Assembly (NCBI RefSeq): GCF_900444945.1
Contig: NZ_UFRM01000001.1
Coordinates: 1,064,501-1,128,500 of the forward strand
DNA: 64,000 nucleotides
Source of the DNA: Actinobacillus lignieresii
GTDB taxonomy: Bacteria; Pseudomonadota; Gammaproteobacteria; Enterobacterales; Pasteurellaceae
Direction: 5' to 3'
The translations under genes were made by a program, and so were the position numbers. Shown one piece after another: positions 17,362-27,300 of the stretch (positions are counted from its first letter, which is position 1; each line of letters opens with the position of its first letter). The notes beneath the pieces were generated by a model. That model searched no databases and was not told the DNA's origin. It saw nothing but the letters and a program-made list of their open reading frames with translations.

Positions 17362-18912
17362 TTATTTCGCAGATTGTTCAAAATGGTAACGACCTGTTTT
17401 TAGTGCGCTAGGACCAAGTCTGCCGTATTTGAACATTAAGTACATTTCAACTACAAGGAATAGTGTATATAAACCGCATAACAAGCCGATAGCGATCCAA
17501 AGATCCGTTGTAGTTAATGCAGAATTAGATACGCCTGTCGGTAACATTTCATAAATTGCCCACGGCTGACGACCGTATTCGGCTAAGAACCAACCGGATT
17601 CAATCGCAATCCACGGAAGCGGAATACCCCACAACATTGCTTTTAGGAATAAACGGTTTTTACCAACCGTACCGCGCATATTTTGGAAGAATGCGAAACC
17701 GATTAAGAGAAGCATTAATCCGCCTGACGCCATCATAATACGGAATGCCCAGAACGTAGGACCTACGTTAGGAATCGTACTTGCCGCCGCTTTTTGAATT
17801 TGTTCTTCGGTCGCATCAATCACATTCGGCGTATATTGTTTAAGCAATAACCCAAAACCTAGATCTTTTTGAACCGCTTGGAATGCCGCTTTATCTTCTG
17901 CCGTATAATTACCCGTACGTAATTTTTCGAGTAATGCATAGGCTTGGATACCAGTACGAACACGTTGTTCGTTGATTGCACGAATGTCTTTTAAACCTTT
18001 AATTTCGGTATCAAAAGAACGTGTTGCAATAATACCCGCCATATACGGAATATGGATTGAGAACTCGTTTTTCATTTCCGCCGTATTCGGAAGTACAACT
18101 ACGTTCCATGCAGCCGGAGCCGGTTGAGTTTCAAACTCACCTTCCATTGCAGCTAACTTAGTCGGTTGAGCTTTACCGATTTCATAACCGGATTCGTCAC
18201 CCATAATAGCTACGGCAATAATAGCGACTAAACCGAAACTTGCACCGACAGAGAATGATCGTTTTGCGAAACCGAGATCTTGACCTTTTAAAATATAGTA
18301 AGCGCTAATACCTAACACGAATACCGCACCGCAAGTATAACCTGCCGTTACCGTATGTAAGAATTTAGATTGCGTTACCGGATTTAATACAAGCTCGGAG
18401 AAGCTCACAAGCTCCATTCGCATTGTTTCGAAGTTAAACTCTGAACCGACCGGATTTTGCATCCAACCGTTTGCCACAAGGATCCATAAAGCGGATAAGT
18501 TAGAACCGAATGCCACTGCATAAGTCGCTAATAAGTGTTTACCTTTAGATAAACGATCCCAACCGAAGAAGAATAAACCGATGAAGGTTGATTCTAAGAA
18601 GAACGCCATTAAGCCTTCGATTGCTAACGGAGCACCAAAGATGTCACCTACATAGTGAGAATAATATGACCAGTTCATACCAAACTGGAATTCCATCGTA
18701 ATACCAGTCGTTACCCCTAAGGCAAAGTTAATACCGAATAACTTACCCCAGAATTTAGTCATATCTTTATAAACTTCTTTTCCTGTCGTTACATAAAGAG
18801 TTTCCATTACTACAAGAACAAAAGAAAGACCTAATGTTAACGGCACGAATAAGAAGTGATAGAGAGCAGTTAAAGCAAACTGCAAGCGAGAGAGTTCAAC
18901 AACGTCTAACAT
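17362..18912 (-). CDS. cydA: Cytochrome bd ubiquinol oxidase subunit I
   Basis: A 516-residue membrane protein carrying the haems of cytochrome bd. His19, the haem b595 ligand, is visible in [15 protein letters not shown]. Other conserved parts are [33 protein letters not shown], and the quinol-binding Q-loop region [13 protein letters not shown] with the following charged segment. The C-terminal [14 protein letters not shown] is characteristic. It is the first gene of cydABX-ybgE. The long AT-rich upstream region with an FNR-like site fits oxygen control. Confidence 0.97.
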   Translation of the reverse strand: MLDVVELSRLQFALTALYHFLFVPLTLGLSFVLVVMETLYVTTGKEVYKDMTKFWGKLFGINFALGVTTGITMEFQFGMNWSYYSHYVGDIFGAPLAIEGLMAFFLESTFIGLFFFGWDRLSKGKHLLATYAVAFGSNLSALWILVANGWMQNPVGSEFNFETMRMELVSFSELVLNPVTQSKFLHTVTAGYTCGAVFVLGISAYYILKGQDLGFAKRSFSVGASFGLVAIIAVAIMGDESGYEIGKAQPTKLAAMEGEFETQPAPAAWNVVVLPNTAEMKNEFSIHIPYMAGIIATRSFDTEIKGLKDIRAINEQRVRTGIQAYALLEKLRTGNYTAEDKAAFQAVQKDLGFGLLLKQYTPNVIDATEEQIQKAAASTIPNVGPTFWAFRIMMASGGLMLLLIGFAFFQNMRGTVGKNRLFLKAMLWGIPLPWIAIESGWFLAEYGRQPWAIYEMLPTGVSNSALTTTDLWIAIGLLCGLYTLFLVVEMYLMFKYGRLGPSALKTGRYHFEQSAK

Positions 18913-19085
18913 CTCAGACCTCTTATAAAGTACAATATTTATTATTATTGATTATTTAGAACAACAAATAATCACCCAACAGAATTTTGACCTAAAACAA
19001 ATACCTAATACCAAATAGGTATTTAATTTTTTTAGAATCCGTTTGCTATTCTAACCTTAAATTTAAAATTTAAAAATAGCCAATT

Positions 19086-19101
19086 TGTTACATCAATCAC
19101 A
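19086..19101. promoter_or_regulatory. CRP-like site
   Basis: TGTTA-CATCAA-TCACA matches the TGTGA-N6-TCACA consensus at 9 of 10 fixed positions. It lies 174-189 bp upstream of the cydA start. Binding is inferred. Confidence 0.4.
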
Positions 19102-19222
19102 TTTCGGATAAAAGTTTTACTACTTGTTAAAATATTGAATATTTTTGTTTAAAAAAATGTTTATTTTTCTTTATTAAAATTCTTATTCGTTCAAATATTC
19201 AAAATTTACTCGGACATAAAAA

Positions 19223-19236
19223 TTGACATAAATCAA
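19223..19236. promoter_or_regulatory. FNR-like site
   Basis: TTGAC-ATAA-ATCAA differs from the FNR consensus TTGAT-N4-ATCAA by one base. It lies 132 bp before the small exported gene and 311 bp before cydA, so it may act on either. Confidence 0.5.
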
Positions 19237-19367
19237 ATAAAGAGATCCAAAAAGATCAATAAGTATCACATTTTAGGATGACTTTTATTTCCTATCTGAT
19301 ATAATCGAAAAGATATCTACTATTTTAATGATAGTTTTCATCTATAACAAAAAAAGGTAAAACCATA

Positions 19368-19700
19368 ATGTTAAAAAAATTTATCACTTCCGGTATTGTT
19401 AGTGTGATGTTTATTTCTACTATTCAAAATGCTGTAGCCGAGATGAAAACATCTTCACTTTCTATGGCGAAACCTTCGGTCAGTAAACATTTACCGTCTC
19501 AATGCCAACAAATGTTTAGTGTTGCGCATAAACTTGTTTCGGATGCGGAAAAGCAACCCGGTACGCATACCCAAGTGCAAAAGATGAAAAATAAGTTATC
19601 TTCCACTAAAGAAGAAATCTTAAAAATGGAAACCGAAATGCAAGAAAAAAGTTGTAATAAAGGTTTGACCGCACTTAATACTTTGAAACAAAAACATTAA
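19368..19700 (+). CDS. Small exported protein, unknown (DUF5339-like)
   Basis: A 110-residue protein with a clear signal peptide (MLKKFITSGIVSVMFISTI, then QNAVA-E with likely cleavage after AVA). The mature part is about 85 residues, helical and charged, with one cysteine near the start (PSQCQQMF) and one near the end (EKSCNKGL) that could form a disulfide. It resembles small Pasteurellaceae proteins I associate with DUF5339, but I cannot confirm that. The gene has its own terminator and an FNR-like site upstream, so oxygen control is possible. Function unknown. Confidence 0.75.
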   Translation: MLKKFITSGIVSVMFISTIQNAVAEMKTSSLSMAKPSVSKHLPSQCQQMFSVAHKLVSDAEKQPGTHTQVQKMKNKLSSTKEEILKMETEMQEKSCNKGLTALNTLKQKH

Positions 19701-19713
19701 TATTCATTTATAT

Positions 19714-19748
19714 AAAAGCCTCTGAAGATTTTTCAGAGGCTTTTATTT
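19714..19748. terminator. Bidirectional terminator
   Basis: AAAAGCCTCTGAA (19714-19726), loop GATTT, TTCAGAGGCTTTT (19732-19744). A 13-bp perfect stem with A and T flanks serves the small exported gene and, on the other strand, tcdA. Confidence 0.9.
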
Positions 19749-19778
19749 TCCAAAACTTTAATAAAATCCGACCGCTTA

Positions 19779-20543
19779 TTACGATTTCAATAACTTGTCA
19801 ATCACTCTACTTACCGCAAAAAAGCCGAAAGTTGCGGTTACCATCGTTACCGCACCGAAACCGTTTGCGCAATTCATCGTTGCCGATACCTCACAGCCCT
19901 CGCCCATTTTCGGAAAGATGAGCGGTTGCGTTGAGAAAACACAATCAATACCAAACTTACGCTTTGGATTTTGACTAAAGTTATATTCCTTACGCAATAA
20001 CGAGCGCACTTTAGACGCCAACGGATCTTGAATCGTTTTACTTAAATCGGTAATTTGAATTTGGGTCGGATCGATCTGACCGCCCGCACCGCCGGTAGTA
20101 ACCATTTTAATTTTGTTACGTTTGCAATAGGCAATCAGAGCCGCTTTAGTTTTGACCGAATCAATCGCATCAATCACATAATCATAACCACGATTCAGAT
20201 ATTCGGGGATATTCTCAGGTGTAATAAAATCATCAATAATTTCTACCACACATTCAGGATTAATCCGTTCAATACGTTCTTTCATCGCTTCGGTTTTTAA
20301 TTGAGCAATCGTACCGGTCATCGCATGAATTTGGCGGTTGATATTAGTTACGCAAATATCGTCCATATCAATCATAGTAATTTTACCGATCCCCGAACGA
20401 GCCAGCGCTTCCACCGCCCACGAACCGACACCGCCAATCCCAATCACACAAATATGTGACTGACGTAATTTTGCTAAACCTTCCGGCGTATAAAGTCGTC
20501 CGATTCCGCTAAAACGTTGTTCATAATTATCCACTCTCGCCAT
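19779..20543 (-). CDS. tcdA: tRNA threonylcarbamoyladenosine dehydratase
   Basis: A 254-residue E1-like protein that cyclises t6A37 of tRNA to ct6A in an ATP-dependent reaction. It has RFSGIGRLYTPEGLAKLRQ, the nucleotide loop ICVIGIGGVGSWAVEALARSG, NINRQIHA, DAIDSVKTKAALI and a C-terminal NGFGAVTMVTATFGFFA. The chosen ATG (20543) overlaps the uup stop as TAATG, which argues for translational coupling; a start 12 codons further upstream lies inside uup. It is separated from MoeB/ThiF relatives by the FSGIGRLY start and lack of CxxC pairs. Confidence 0.93.
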   Translation of the reverse strand: MARVDNYEQRFSGIGRLYTPEGLAKLRQSHICVIGIGGVGSWAVEALARSGIGKITMIDMDDICVTNINRQIHAMTGTIAQLKTEAMKERIERINPECVVEIIDDFITPENIPEYLNRGYDYVIDAIDSVKTKAALIAYCKRNKIKMVTTGGAGGQIDPTQIQITDLSKTIQDPLASKVRSLLRKEYNFSQNPKRKFGIDCVFSTQPLIFPKMGEGCEVSATMNCANGFGAVTMVTATFGFFAVSRVIDKLLKS

Positions 20544-22486
20544 TACGAATTCCCATTTTTGATATTTTCTAACGCTTCCCAACGCTCAAAAGCGGCTTCT
20601 AATGCCATTTCCGCATCTGCCAATTTTTGTAGCTGTGCTTGCGTATAGCTTGGCTCTTTACTGAAAAAGTCCGCACTATTTACTTCTGCCTGCAAACTTT
20701 CCATTTCCGCTTCTAGGGCTTCCATTTTGGCTGGCAACTCTTCAAGTTCTCTTTGCTCTTTATAAGAAAGTTTTACTTTTTTAGCCGGTTCCGACTTCGC
20801 TACAAGCGGTTGTTTTTCTTCTGTTTTTTGCAAATTTTCTGCAGAATTTGACCGCTTGTTCGGCTGATTTTGTGCAATAGTAGCATGGTAATTTTCTTGT
20901 TGCTGCTTCGCATCAAAATAACCACCTACATACTTATTCAGAACGCCATTACCTTCAAAGAAATAACATTCCGTTACGGTATTGTCGATAAATTGACGGT
21001 CGTGACTCACAATCAGCAATGTGCCTTGATAATCCGCCAATAATTCTTCCAATAACTCAAGGGTTTCAACGTCTAAATCATTGGTCGGTTCGTCCAGAAT
21101 CAACAAGTTATTTGGTTTTAGCAATAATTTAGCTAGCAATAAACGATTACGCTCACCGCCCGATAACGCTTTCACCGGAGTCATCGCGCGTTTGGGCGGG
21201 AACAAGAAATCTTGTAGATAACCTAACACGTGGCGTTTTACCCCGTTTACTTCTACATCTTGTTTACCGTCCGCCACGTTATCCATTACCGTTTTCTCAA
21301 GATCGAGATCCGCCCGATATTGGTCGAAGTAAGCTACTTCAAGTTTTGTTCCGCAACGAATTGAGCCTGAAGTCGGTTGCAACTCACCTAATAATAATTT
21401 GATAAAGGTGGTTTTACCGCAGCCGTTCGCCCCAACTAACGCAATCTTATCGCCTCGTTGAATTGTGGTTGTGAAATTTTTCAGCAAGGTTTTGCCTTCA
21501 ATTTCATAACTTGCATTTTCCATTTCAAATACGATTTTGCCGGAACGTGCGGTTTGATCGATTTGAATTTTAGCGGTTCCCTGTACTTCTCGGCGATTAC
21601 GACGTTCTTCACGTAAGGCTTTTAATGCTCGCACACGGCCTTCATTACGAGTACGGCGAGCTTTGATACCTTGACGAATCCACACTTCTTCTTGTGCTAA
21701 TTTTTTATCAAACAGCTCATTTTGTAATGCTTCAACACGCAAATCTTCCGCTTTAGTTTCTAAATACACATCGTAATTACTTGGATAAGAAACTAGCTTA
21801 CCTCGGTCAAGATCGACAATGCGAGTTGCCATCTTACGGATAAACGAACGATCGTGTGAAATAAAGATGAGCGAGCCTTTGAAATTGAGCAATAAATCCT
21901 CAAGCCAAGTAATTGCTTCCACGTCCAAATGGTTGGTCGGTTCATCTAATAACAAAATATCCGGATCCGCTACCAATGCACGAGCTAATGCCGCACGGCG
22001 AACCCAACCGCCGGATAATTCGCATAAACGTTTATCCGGATCTAACTCCAATAATTTAAGAGTATCTTGAATACGATTCTCAAACTGCCAACCGTTATTA
22101 TGCTCAAGCTGCGCCTGTACATTCGATAATTTTGATAATAGCTCATCGCTATAATCCGTCTGCATTTGTTGCGAAATGTGGTGATATTGCTTTAATAAGT
22201 CGCTAAGATGCGCAATCCCTTCCGCTACATAATCAAATACCGTATCTTGAATATGACGAGGCGGATCTTGCTCAAGGCGTGTCACCACAATATCTTTTTC
22301 AAAAATCAGCTTACCGTCATCTAATTGAACTTCGCCCGCTAACACTTTCATCAGCGTGGACTTACCCGCCCCGTTGCGTCCAACCAAACAAACACGCTCG
22401 CCCGGTTCAATATGTAATTCCGTATGATCCAATAACGGATGATCGCCAAAACCTAAATAGGCATTGGATAAATTTAGTAGTGCCAT
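20543..22486 (-). CDS. uup: ABC-F family ATPase Uup
   Basis: A 647-residue soluble double-ATPase. Domain 1 has VCLVGRNGAGKSTLMKVL, LSGGWVRRAALARAL and LLLDEPTNHLDVEAI; domain 2 has IALVGANGCGKTTFI, LSGGERNRLLLAKLL and ILDEPTNDLDVET. The C-terminal coiled coil (about 565-647, KLSYKEQRELEELPAKMEALE, given in part) is the DNA-binding part known for Uup, which influences transposon excision and replication-fork processing and may act at the ribosome. The start follows the hsdR stop by only 18 bases with an AGGATAAA RBS and no terminator between, so hsd transcripts may run into it. Confidence 0.94.
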   Translation of the reverse strand: MALLNLSNAYLGFGDHPLLDHTELHIEPGERVCLVGRNGAGKSTLMKVLAGEVQLDDGKLIFEKDIVVTRLEQDPPRHIQDTVFDYVAEGIAHLSDLLKQYHHISQQMQTDYSDELLSKLSNVQAQLEHNNGWQFENRIQDTLKLLELDPDKRLCELSGGWVRRAALARALVADPDILLLDEPTNHLDVEAITWLEDLLLNFKGSLIFISHDRSFIRKMATRIVDLDRGKLVSYPSNYDVYLETKAEDLRVEALQNELFDKKLAQEEVWIRQGIKARRTRNEGRVRALKALREERRNRREVQGTAKIQIDQTARSGKIVFEMENASYEIEGKTLLKNFTTTIQRGDKIALVGANGCGKTTFIKLLLGELQPTSGSIRCGTKLEVAYFDQYRADLDLEKTVMDNVADGKQDVEVNGVKRHVLGYLQDFLFPPKRAMTPVKALSGGERNRLLLAKLLLKPNNLLILDEPTNDLDVETLELLEELLADYQGTLLIVSHDRQFIDNTVTECYFFEGNGVLNKYVGGYFDAKQQQENYHATIAQNQPNKRSNSAENLQKTEEKQPLVAKSEPAKKVKLSYKEQRELEELPAKMEALEAEMESLQAEVNSADFFSKEPSYTQAQLQKLADAEMALEAAFERWEALENIKNGNS

Positions 22487-22504
22487 TTTTATCCTAATTC
22501 TAAA

Positions 22505-25500
22505 TTAAATACTTCCACCTACACCCTTAAACTTCTCAATAAATGAAACAATTTTTTGGAAAACCGTTTCTTTTTTCTTATGGCGTTTAGGATCTAGAGG
22601 GCTCATTTTTGGTAACATGCTCACTAAATCTGTGCCATTTTCACTGGCATATTCGCGTTTTAGTGAGCTACTAATATAACGTTTTGCAGCTTCTTTGTTT
22701 AATTTTTCGGTTTGAATCAGTTCTTCCGCTTCTCTTTTTTGCTCTTTTTGAGCAAATTGGAAAAAGGCTTCTATCACGCTTGCTTTATCAGGAATACTGT
22801 TCAAATCCGTTTGATGAATAAAATCTACCACCAAACTTTCTTTCGCTCGATTCCCAATACTTGAACGAATCATTCGGCGAATTTCTTCCACTAAGGCATC
22901 TTTATTCTTGATTTTCTTATTATGTTCAAAAATCAGTTCAAGGATATAATCTAGGTTAATTTCTTGTGATTTTAGTAAATCAACCTCGAAAATAACATCG
23001 CTCCAATCAACAGAAGATTTTGATTCGTCACTATTACGCTCACGTCGTTGCCAATCTCGAATATCGTTATAAGCTGAACGATAATCTTGAACTTGACGCT
23101 CCGTAAGCGTTTCTACTGCATTGCTACCATAAGTAGCTGGTGTTTCACAAACCTGATTATCTTGTCCTGATTTAACTAATTCGTGAAACTCATCATAATT
23201 TTGTAGCACATTTTCTAAGCGTAAATACTCACCAAACAACTTAGTAAATGCCTTCTTATCTTCTTCTGTTTTAAGATTATTTGGTTCTGGGAATTTTTCT
23301 TGTAATTCTTTAACGACCTCTAAATAACCACGATGTTTCTTGCCTGACGAATCTTCATAACCATGCATATGGTCTTGGTAGCTTCGCTCAAGCACAACAT
23401 TACGTGTATTTGTATCACCAAATAAAGTGATTGCATCAATCGTTGCTTGCTCCAAATCACGAAAGGTAACAATGTTACCAAATGTTTTGGTTGCATCAAA
23501 AATGCGGTTCGTACGAGAAAAAGCCTGCATCAAGCCGTGATAACGCAAGTTTTTATCCACAAACAACGTATTCAATGTTGGTGCATCAAAACCTGTTAAG
23601 AACATTCCCACCACAATTAGCAAATCAACTTCTTGATTCTTAACTCGTTTTGATAAATCACGGTAGTAATTTTGAAACGCTTTGCTATCCACGCCAAAAT
23701 TAGTGCGGAACATTTGGTTATAATCCTTGATCGCAAGTTCCAAAAATTCTTTTGCCGAACTGTTCATTGCCGTTGGTTCAAAGCCTTCATCTTCAATTTC
23801 ACCAATCGCATTTTGCTCTTCATTTGCCGCAAAAGAGAAAATCGTTGCAACTTTTAGCGGATTTTTAACCGCTTGTTGCTGTAATTTGAATTGCTCGTAA
23901 TAATGTTTTGCCGCATCTACACTGCTGACTGCAAACATTGCGTTAAATCCCTTACCTGTTGCATTCAAGCGGTGCGTTTTTTGCTTGAAATGACTCAAAA
24001 TATATTGAGTAATTTCCTTAATACGTTCTGGGTGCAATAACGCTTCTTTGGTTTCAAGTGCGGTTAATTTATCAAGATTTTGCTCAGTTTCAATATCACG
24101 GAATTTCGGGCGAACATCATTATAATCAACCTTAAATTTCAGCACTTTTTCATCTCGAATCGCATCGGTAATCACATAAGAATGCAACTCTCGCCCAAAT
24201 ACACTCGCGGTTGTTTCAGTTCCTAACGCATTTTCAGGAAAAATTGGCGTGCCTGTAAAACCAAACTGGCAGAATTTTTTGAATTTCTTATGCAGATTTT
24301 TCTGAGCTTCGCCAAACTGTGAGCGGTGGCATTCGTCAAAAATAAAGACAACTGGCTGTTGATAAATCGCCAATTTATCTTCACTTTTCATCAAGTTATT
24401 TAATTTTTGAATGGTGGTTACGATGATTTTATTGTCATCTTTTTCAATATTGGCTTTTAGCCCTGCGGTGCCGTCTGAACCATTCACACTATCAGGCGAA
24501 AAACGTTGGTATTCTTTCATCGTCTGATAGTCCAAATCTTTTCTATCCACCACGAAAAATACTTTATCAATAAAATCTAATTCAGTAGCAAGGCGAGCCG
24601 CCTTAAAGCTGGTCAGCGTTTTTCCTGACCCTGTCGTATGCCAAACATAGCCACCACTCTCCGTATTACACCAATTATTCGCCAAATGTGAACTGCGAAT
24701 TTTCCATAAAATTCGCTCCGTTGCTGCAATTTGATAGGGACGCATAATCAAAAGTGTATCACTGACATCAAACACCGAATAAGTTAGCAACACATTGAGC
24801 AAGGTATTTTTCTGGAAAAATGTTGCAGTAAAATCTTTCAGATCTTTAATTAGCGTATTATCCGATCTCGCCCAATTCATTGTGAAATCAAAGCTGTTTT
24901 TATTACGCTTAGTGGTGTTGGCAAAATAACGTGTATCCGTGCCGTTTGAAATCACAAAAATTTGCAAAAATTTAAATAACGAATGTTCAGAATTAAAACT
25001 TTCTTTGCTATAGCGATGAATTTGGTTAAACGCCTCACGAATTGCCACACCACGCTTTTTCAACTCAATTTGCACCAACGGTAAACCATTAACCAAAATC
25101 GTCACATCATAGCGATTAGCGTGCGTGCTAGTCTGCTCAAATTGGTTAATCACCTGCACTTTATTGCGAGCAATCTGCTTTTTATCCACCAAATAAATAT
25201 TTTGAATCCGCCCATTATCAAACACAAAATCATAAATATGGTCGTGATGAATTTTACGGGTTTTATCAATGATATTTTCAGACGGCTTATCCAAATATTC
25301 CGTTAAAAAACGTTGCCATTCCGAATCTAAAAATTGCACATTATTGAGCGTTTCTAATTGTTTTCTTACATTTTGTAATAACGCTTCTTGGCTATTTAAA
25401 TCCGTACGATATTCATAACCTTGATTTTGTAAATCCGCAATAAATTCACACTCCAAATCGCTTTCAGTTTGGTAGCTTGAGCCTTGCTCTAATCGCTCGT

Positions 25501-25555
25501 ATTTATCTAAAACGATAAATTTATTGGTTTCGGTAATGGAGGTGGTTTCAATCAT
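22505..25555 (-). CDS. hsdR: Type IC restriction enzyme R subunit
   Basis: A 1016-residue motor and nuclease subunit. It closely matches EcoR124I HsdR as I recall it (N-terminal [12 protein letters not shown]-terminal [16 protein letters not shown]). The nuclease site is visible as Asp150 followed by QIELKK (Glu164, Lys166). The helicase part has HTTGSGKT (306-313), DECH (408-411), [28 protein letters not shown] and QAFSRTNRI. With HsdM and HsdS it translocates DNA and cuts far from unmethylated targets. Full length with no visible lesion. It follows the AlbA_2 gene; the first TTGCTTA block lies 38-141 bp upstream. Confidence 0.96.
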   Translation of the reverse strand: MIETTSITETNKFIVLDKYERLEQGSSYQTESDLECEFIADLQNQGYEYRTDLNSQEALLQNVRKQLETLNNVQFLDSEWQRFLTEYLDKPSENIIDKTRKIHHDHIYDFVFDNGRIQNIYLVDKKQIARNKVQVINQFEQTSTHANRYDVTILVNGLPLVQIELKKRGVAIREAFNQIHRYSKESFNSEHSLFKFLQIFVISNGTDTRYFANTTKRNKNSFDFTMNWARSDNTLIKDLKDFTATFFQKNTLLNVLLTYSVFDVSDTLLIMRPYQIAATERILWKIRSSHLANNWCNTESGGYVWHTTGSGKTLTSFKAARLATELDFIDKVFFVVDRKDLDYQTMKEYQRFSPDSVNGSDGTAGLKANIEKDDNKIIVTTIQKLNNLMKSEDKLAIYQQPVVFIFDECHRSQFGEAQKNLHKKFKKFCQFGFTGTPIFPENALGTETTASVFGRELHSYVITDAIRDEKVLKFKVDYNDVRPKFRDIETEQNLDKLTALETKEALLHPERIKEITQYILSHFKQKTHRLNATGKGFNAMFAVSSVDAAKHYYEQFKLQQQAVKNPLKVATIFSFAANEEQNAIGEIEDEGFEPTAMNSSAKEFLELAIKDYNQMFRTNFGVDSKAFQNYYRDLSKRVKNQEVDLLIVVGMFLTGFDAPTLNTLFVDKNLRYHGLMQAFSRTNRIFDATKTFGNIVTFRDLEQATIDAITLFGDTNTRNVVLERSYQDHMHGYEDSSGKKHRGYLEVVKELQEKFPEPNNLKTEEDKKAFTKLFGEYLRLENVLQNYDEFHELVKSGQDNQVCETPATYGSNAVETLTERQVQDYRSAYNDIRDWQRRERNSDESKSSVDWSDVIFEVDLLKSQEINLDYILELIFEHNKKIKNKDALVEEIRRMIRSSIGNRAKESLVVDFIHQTDLNSIPDKASVIEAFFQFAQKEQKREAEELIQTEKLNKEAAKRYISSSLKREYASENGTDLVSMLPKMSPLDPKRHKKKETVFQKIVSFIEKFKGVGGSI

Positions 25556-25592
25556 TTTGCCTATACCTGATACTGGAAAGAAAAATAAAAAC

Positions 25593-25696
25593 TTGCTTAT
25601 TTTCTTTTAAATCTTGCTTAATACATAAAAACAATTATTTTTCAAAAAGTTATCACTTAATGCTAAACTTGCTTAAAATGTGTTAGAACTTGCTTA
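25593..25696. repeat. TTGCTTA iteron block upstream of hsdR
   Basis: TTGCTTA occurs at 25593, 25614, 25669 and 25690: two pairs, each 21 bp apart, with the pairs 76 bp apart. The block is the positional twin (offset 1568 bp at every motif) of 27161-27264. It starts 38 bp upstream of the hsdR start and ends at the stop codon of the AlbA_2 gene. Its first 60 bp also share extended identity with the twin. Confidence 0.8.
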
Positions 25697-27151
25697 ACCC
25701 TTTTTAAACGTATATGTTGCATTGACATCACGCTGTTTTAAGCTATGGCGCTCAATAATACGACTGTCAATAAAACTATTTAAATAAGCTCGTATTGAGT
25801 TAGCATTAATATTTGTATGTTCAACTAACTCGGTTAATGTTGCCACATTATTTAAAAATAGATAAGTAAGAATTTTTCTTTGTGTTTCATTGTAAGCTAA
25901 CCAATTTTCTTCAATAAGAACCATAAGTTCCGTTGATATAGTTTTCTCGTGTAACCTGATCCGATTTCTCAATGTTAAATAGACATTACCATTTTGTTCT
26001 CGGTACTCTGGTTGAGTGAGCATTGATTTTTCCATTGACTCATAAATTCGAGAAACACCCTCATTTAGTTGGCGAACATAACCAAAATCCTCCAAAGCCC
26101 TTGCAATTCTAGGATTTCTTGCAAAACGCTCCGTTTTAATATTTTCAATCGTTACTTGTGCAGGTAATGGACCGCTATTGCTAATTTCTAGCCTGTCATC
26201 AAAATGTTTAATATAAATGGCATTACCAGAAACATTATAAGAACGATGACATAAAGCATTTACCACACCTTCTAACCACGCCTCTTCGGGATATTCAGGG
26301 ACTTTCCTAAATTTACCTGTTTCAATATCTAAAAAATAATAATCTCTCAACGAAGCTCGTAAAAAATAAGCCACTTCGTCAATCAGTTTAGGAATATTAT
26401 TTTCAAAACGTTGATCTTTAATGACATTATGCTCTGTCCCCACCTTTGCAATCATTCCATCATAACGAATATAACGGACGGAAGCCGAAGGAATATAACG
26501 TTCAGGATTTTTACAAAAGAGTAAAATTGCAGATTTTTTAAGCTGATATTCACCCTCTTTTTTAGATACTAAATTACGATTATACAATAACTGAAATACA
26601 TCACCTTTTGTGAAATTTACCTTCTCTTTATAGGTTTGTAGCAATTCTTGATCAAGATCATCCATATCAAAATCAACAATGACTTCATCTTCAAATAAAC
26701 GAATATTTTTATCATATTCCAACTTTTTAATTTGCTCTTGATTAAGCTCTCTATTGCTATCAGCAACACGCAAATAAAATTTTTCGTTATCTTTACGACA
26801 ATAAATACGCTCTAAATCTTGCTCAACGTGAAATAGAAAAATAAGTTTTTCATCTATTTCAATTTCTTCCAACTGAATATGGCAAGGCGGCTTAATAAAA
26901 TCAAAAACGAGCTTACGATAATCATCTAATTTATCTGCAATCTGGCGTAAATCTTGTATCTCTCCTGCATCTGATACGCCAAAAGCTAAAATTCCACCAT
27001 CAGCATTCAACATACCGATTAACTCTTCGGCAATTTTAGTGGGTTTAATATCTTTTTCACCCAACCCTTTACGCTCAAAATACTGATTTTCTGGCTGTGT
27101 CACTAAGTAATCCTTAGTCACGATACTGTTAATTTTTGATATAGATTCCAT
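25694..27151 (-). CDS. AlbA_2 / Schlafen-AAA_4-type regulator with ATP-binding and winged-helix regions
   Basis: A 485-residue protein of the family often labelled putative ATP-dependent helicase or transcriptional regulator. Residues about 20-130 form the AlbA_2 domain (NQYFERKGLGEKDIKPTKIA, LIGMLNADGGILAFGVSD). Residues about 245-330 look like a GHKL-type ATP-binding region (WLEGVVNALCHRSYNVSG, FDDRLEISNSGPLP). The C-terminus (about 425-485, ETQRKILTYLFLNN, LTELVEHTNINANSIRAYL) looks like a winged helix. Such genes are common inside type I R-M loci. The ATG at 27151 has AAGGAAAAAAG as RBS; a TTG 9 codons upstream is less likely. TTGCTTA blocks flank the gene, so it may be the locus regulator (inference). 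Confidence 0.85.
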   Translation of the reverse strand: MESISKINSIVTKDYLVTQPENQYFERKGLGEKDIKPTKIAEELIGMLNADGGILAFGVSDAGEIQDLRQIADKLDDYRKLVFDFIKPPCHIQLEEIEIDEKLIFLFHVEQDLERIYCRKDNEKFYLRVADSNRELNQEQIKKLEYDKNIRLFEDEVIVDFDMDDLDQELLQTYKEKVNFTKGDVFQLLYNRNLVSKKEGEYQLKKSAILLFCKNPERYIPSASVRYIRYDGMIAKVGTEHNVIKDQRFENNIPKLIDEVAYFLRASLRDYYFLDIETGKFRKVPEYPEEAWLEGVVNALCHRSYNVSGNAIYIKHFDDRLEISNSGPLPAQVTIENIKTERFARNPRIARALEDFGYVRQLNEGVSRIYESMEKSMLTQPEYREQNGNVYLTLRNRIRLHEKTISTELMVLIEENWLAYNETQRKILTYLFLNNVATLTELVEHTNINANSIRAYLNSFIDSRIIERHSLKQRDVNATYTFKKG

Positions 27152-27160
27152 CTTTTTTCC

Positions 27161-27264
27161 TTGCTTATTTTCTCTCAAATCTTGCTTAGCAAAAATAAAT
27201 TTTTATTTTTCAAAATGTTAGAAAACAACCTTTACCTTACTTAAACTACGTCAAAAATTGCTTA
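27161..27264. repeat. TTGCTTA iteron block upstream of the AlbA_2 gene
   Basis: TTGCTTA at 27161, 27182 and 27258 and the one-base variant TTACTTA at 27237 repeat the 21-bp and 76-bp geometry of the block at 25593-25696. It covers 10-113 bp upstream of the AlbA_2 start; the nearest motif abuts the Shine-Dalgarno. Conserved runs include TTGCTTATTTTCT, AAATCTTGCTTA and TTATTTTTCAAAA. Confidence 0.8.
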
Positions 27265-27300
27265 CTACCGTAAAATACCCATCAACTAGATAATTTTGTA

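Larger units (their letters stand above)
18913..19367. promoter_or_regulatory. 455-bp AT-rich divergent regulatory region (cydA / small exported gene)
   Basis: No gene of credible length is visible. The stretch is very AT-rich with long A and T runs. It contains an FNR-like site (19223-19236) and a CRP-like site (19086-19101), each listed separately. It serves cydA to the left and the 110-residue gene to the right. Confidence 0.6.
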
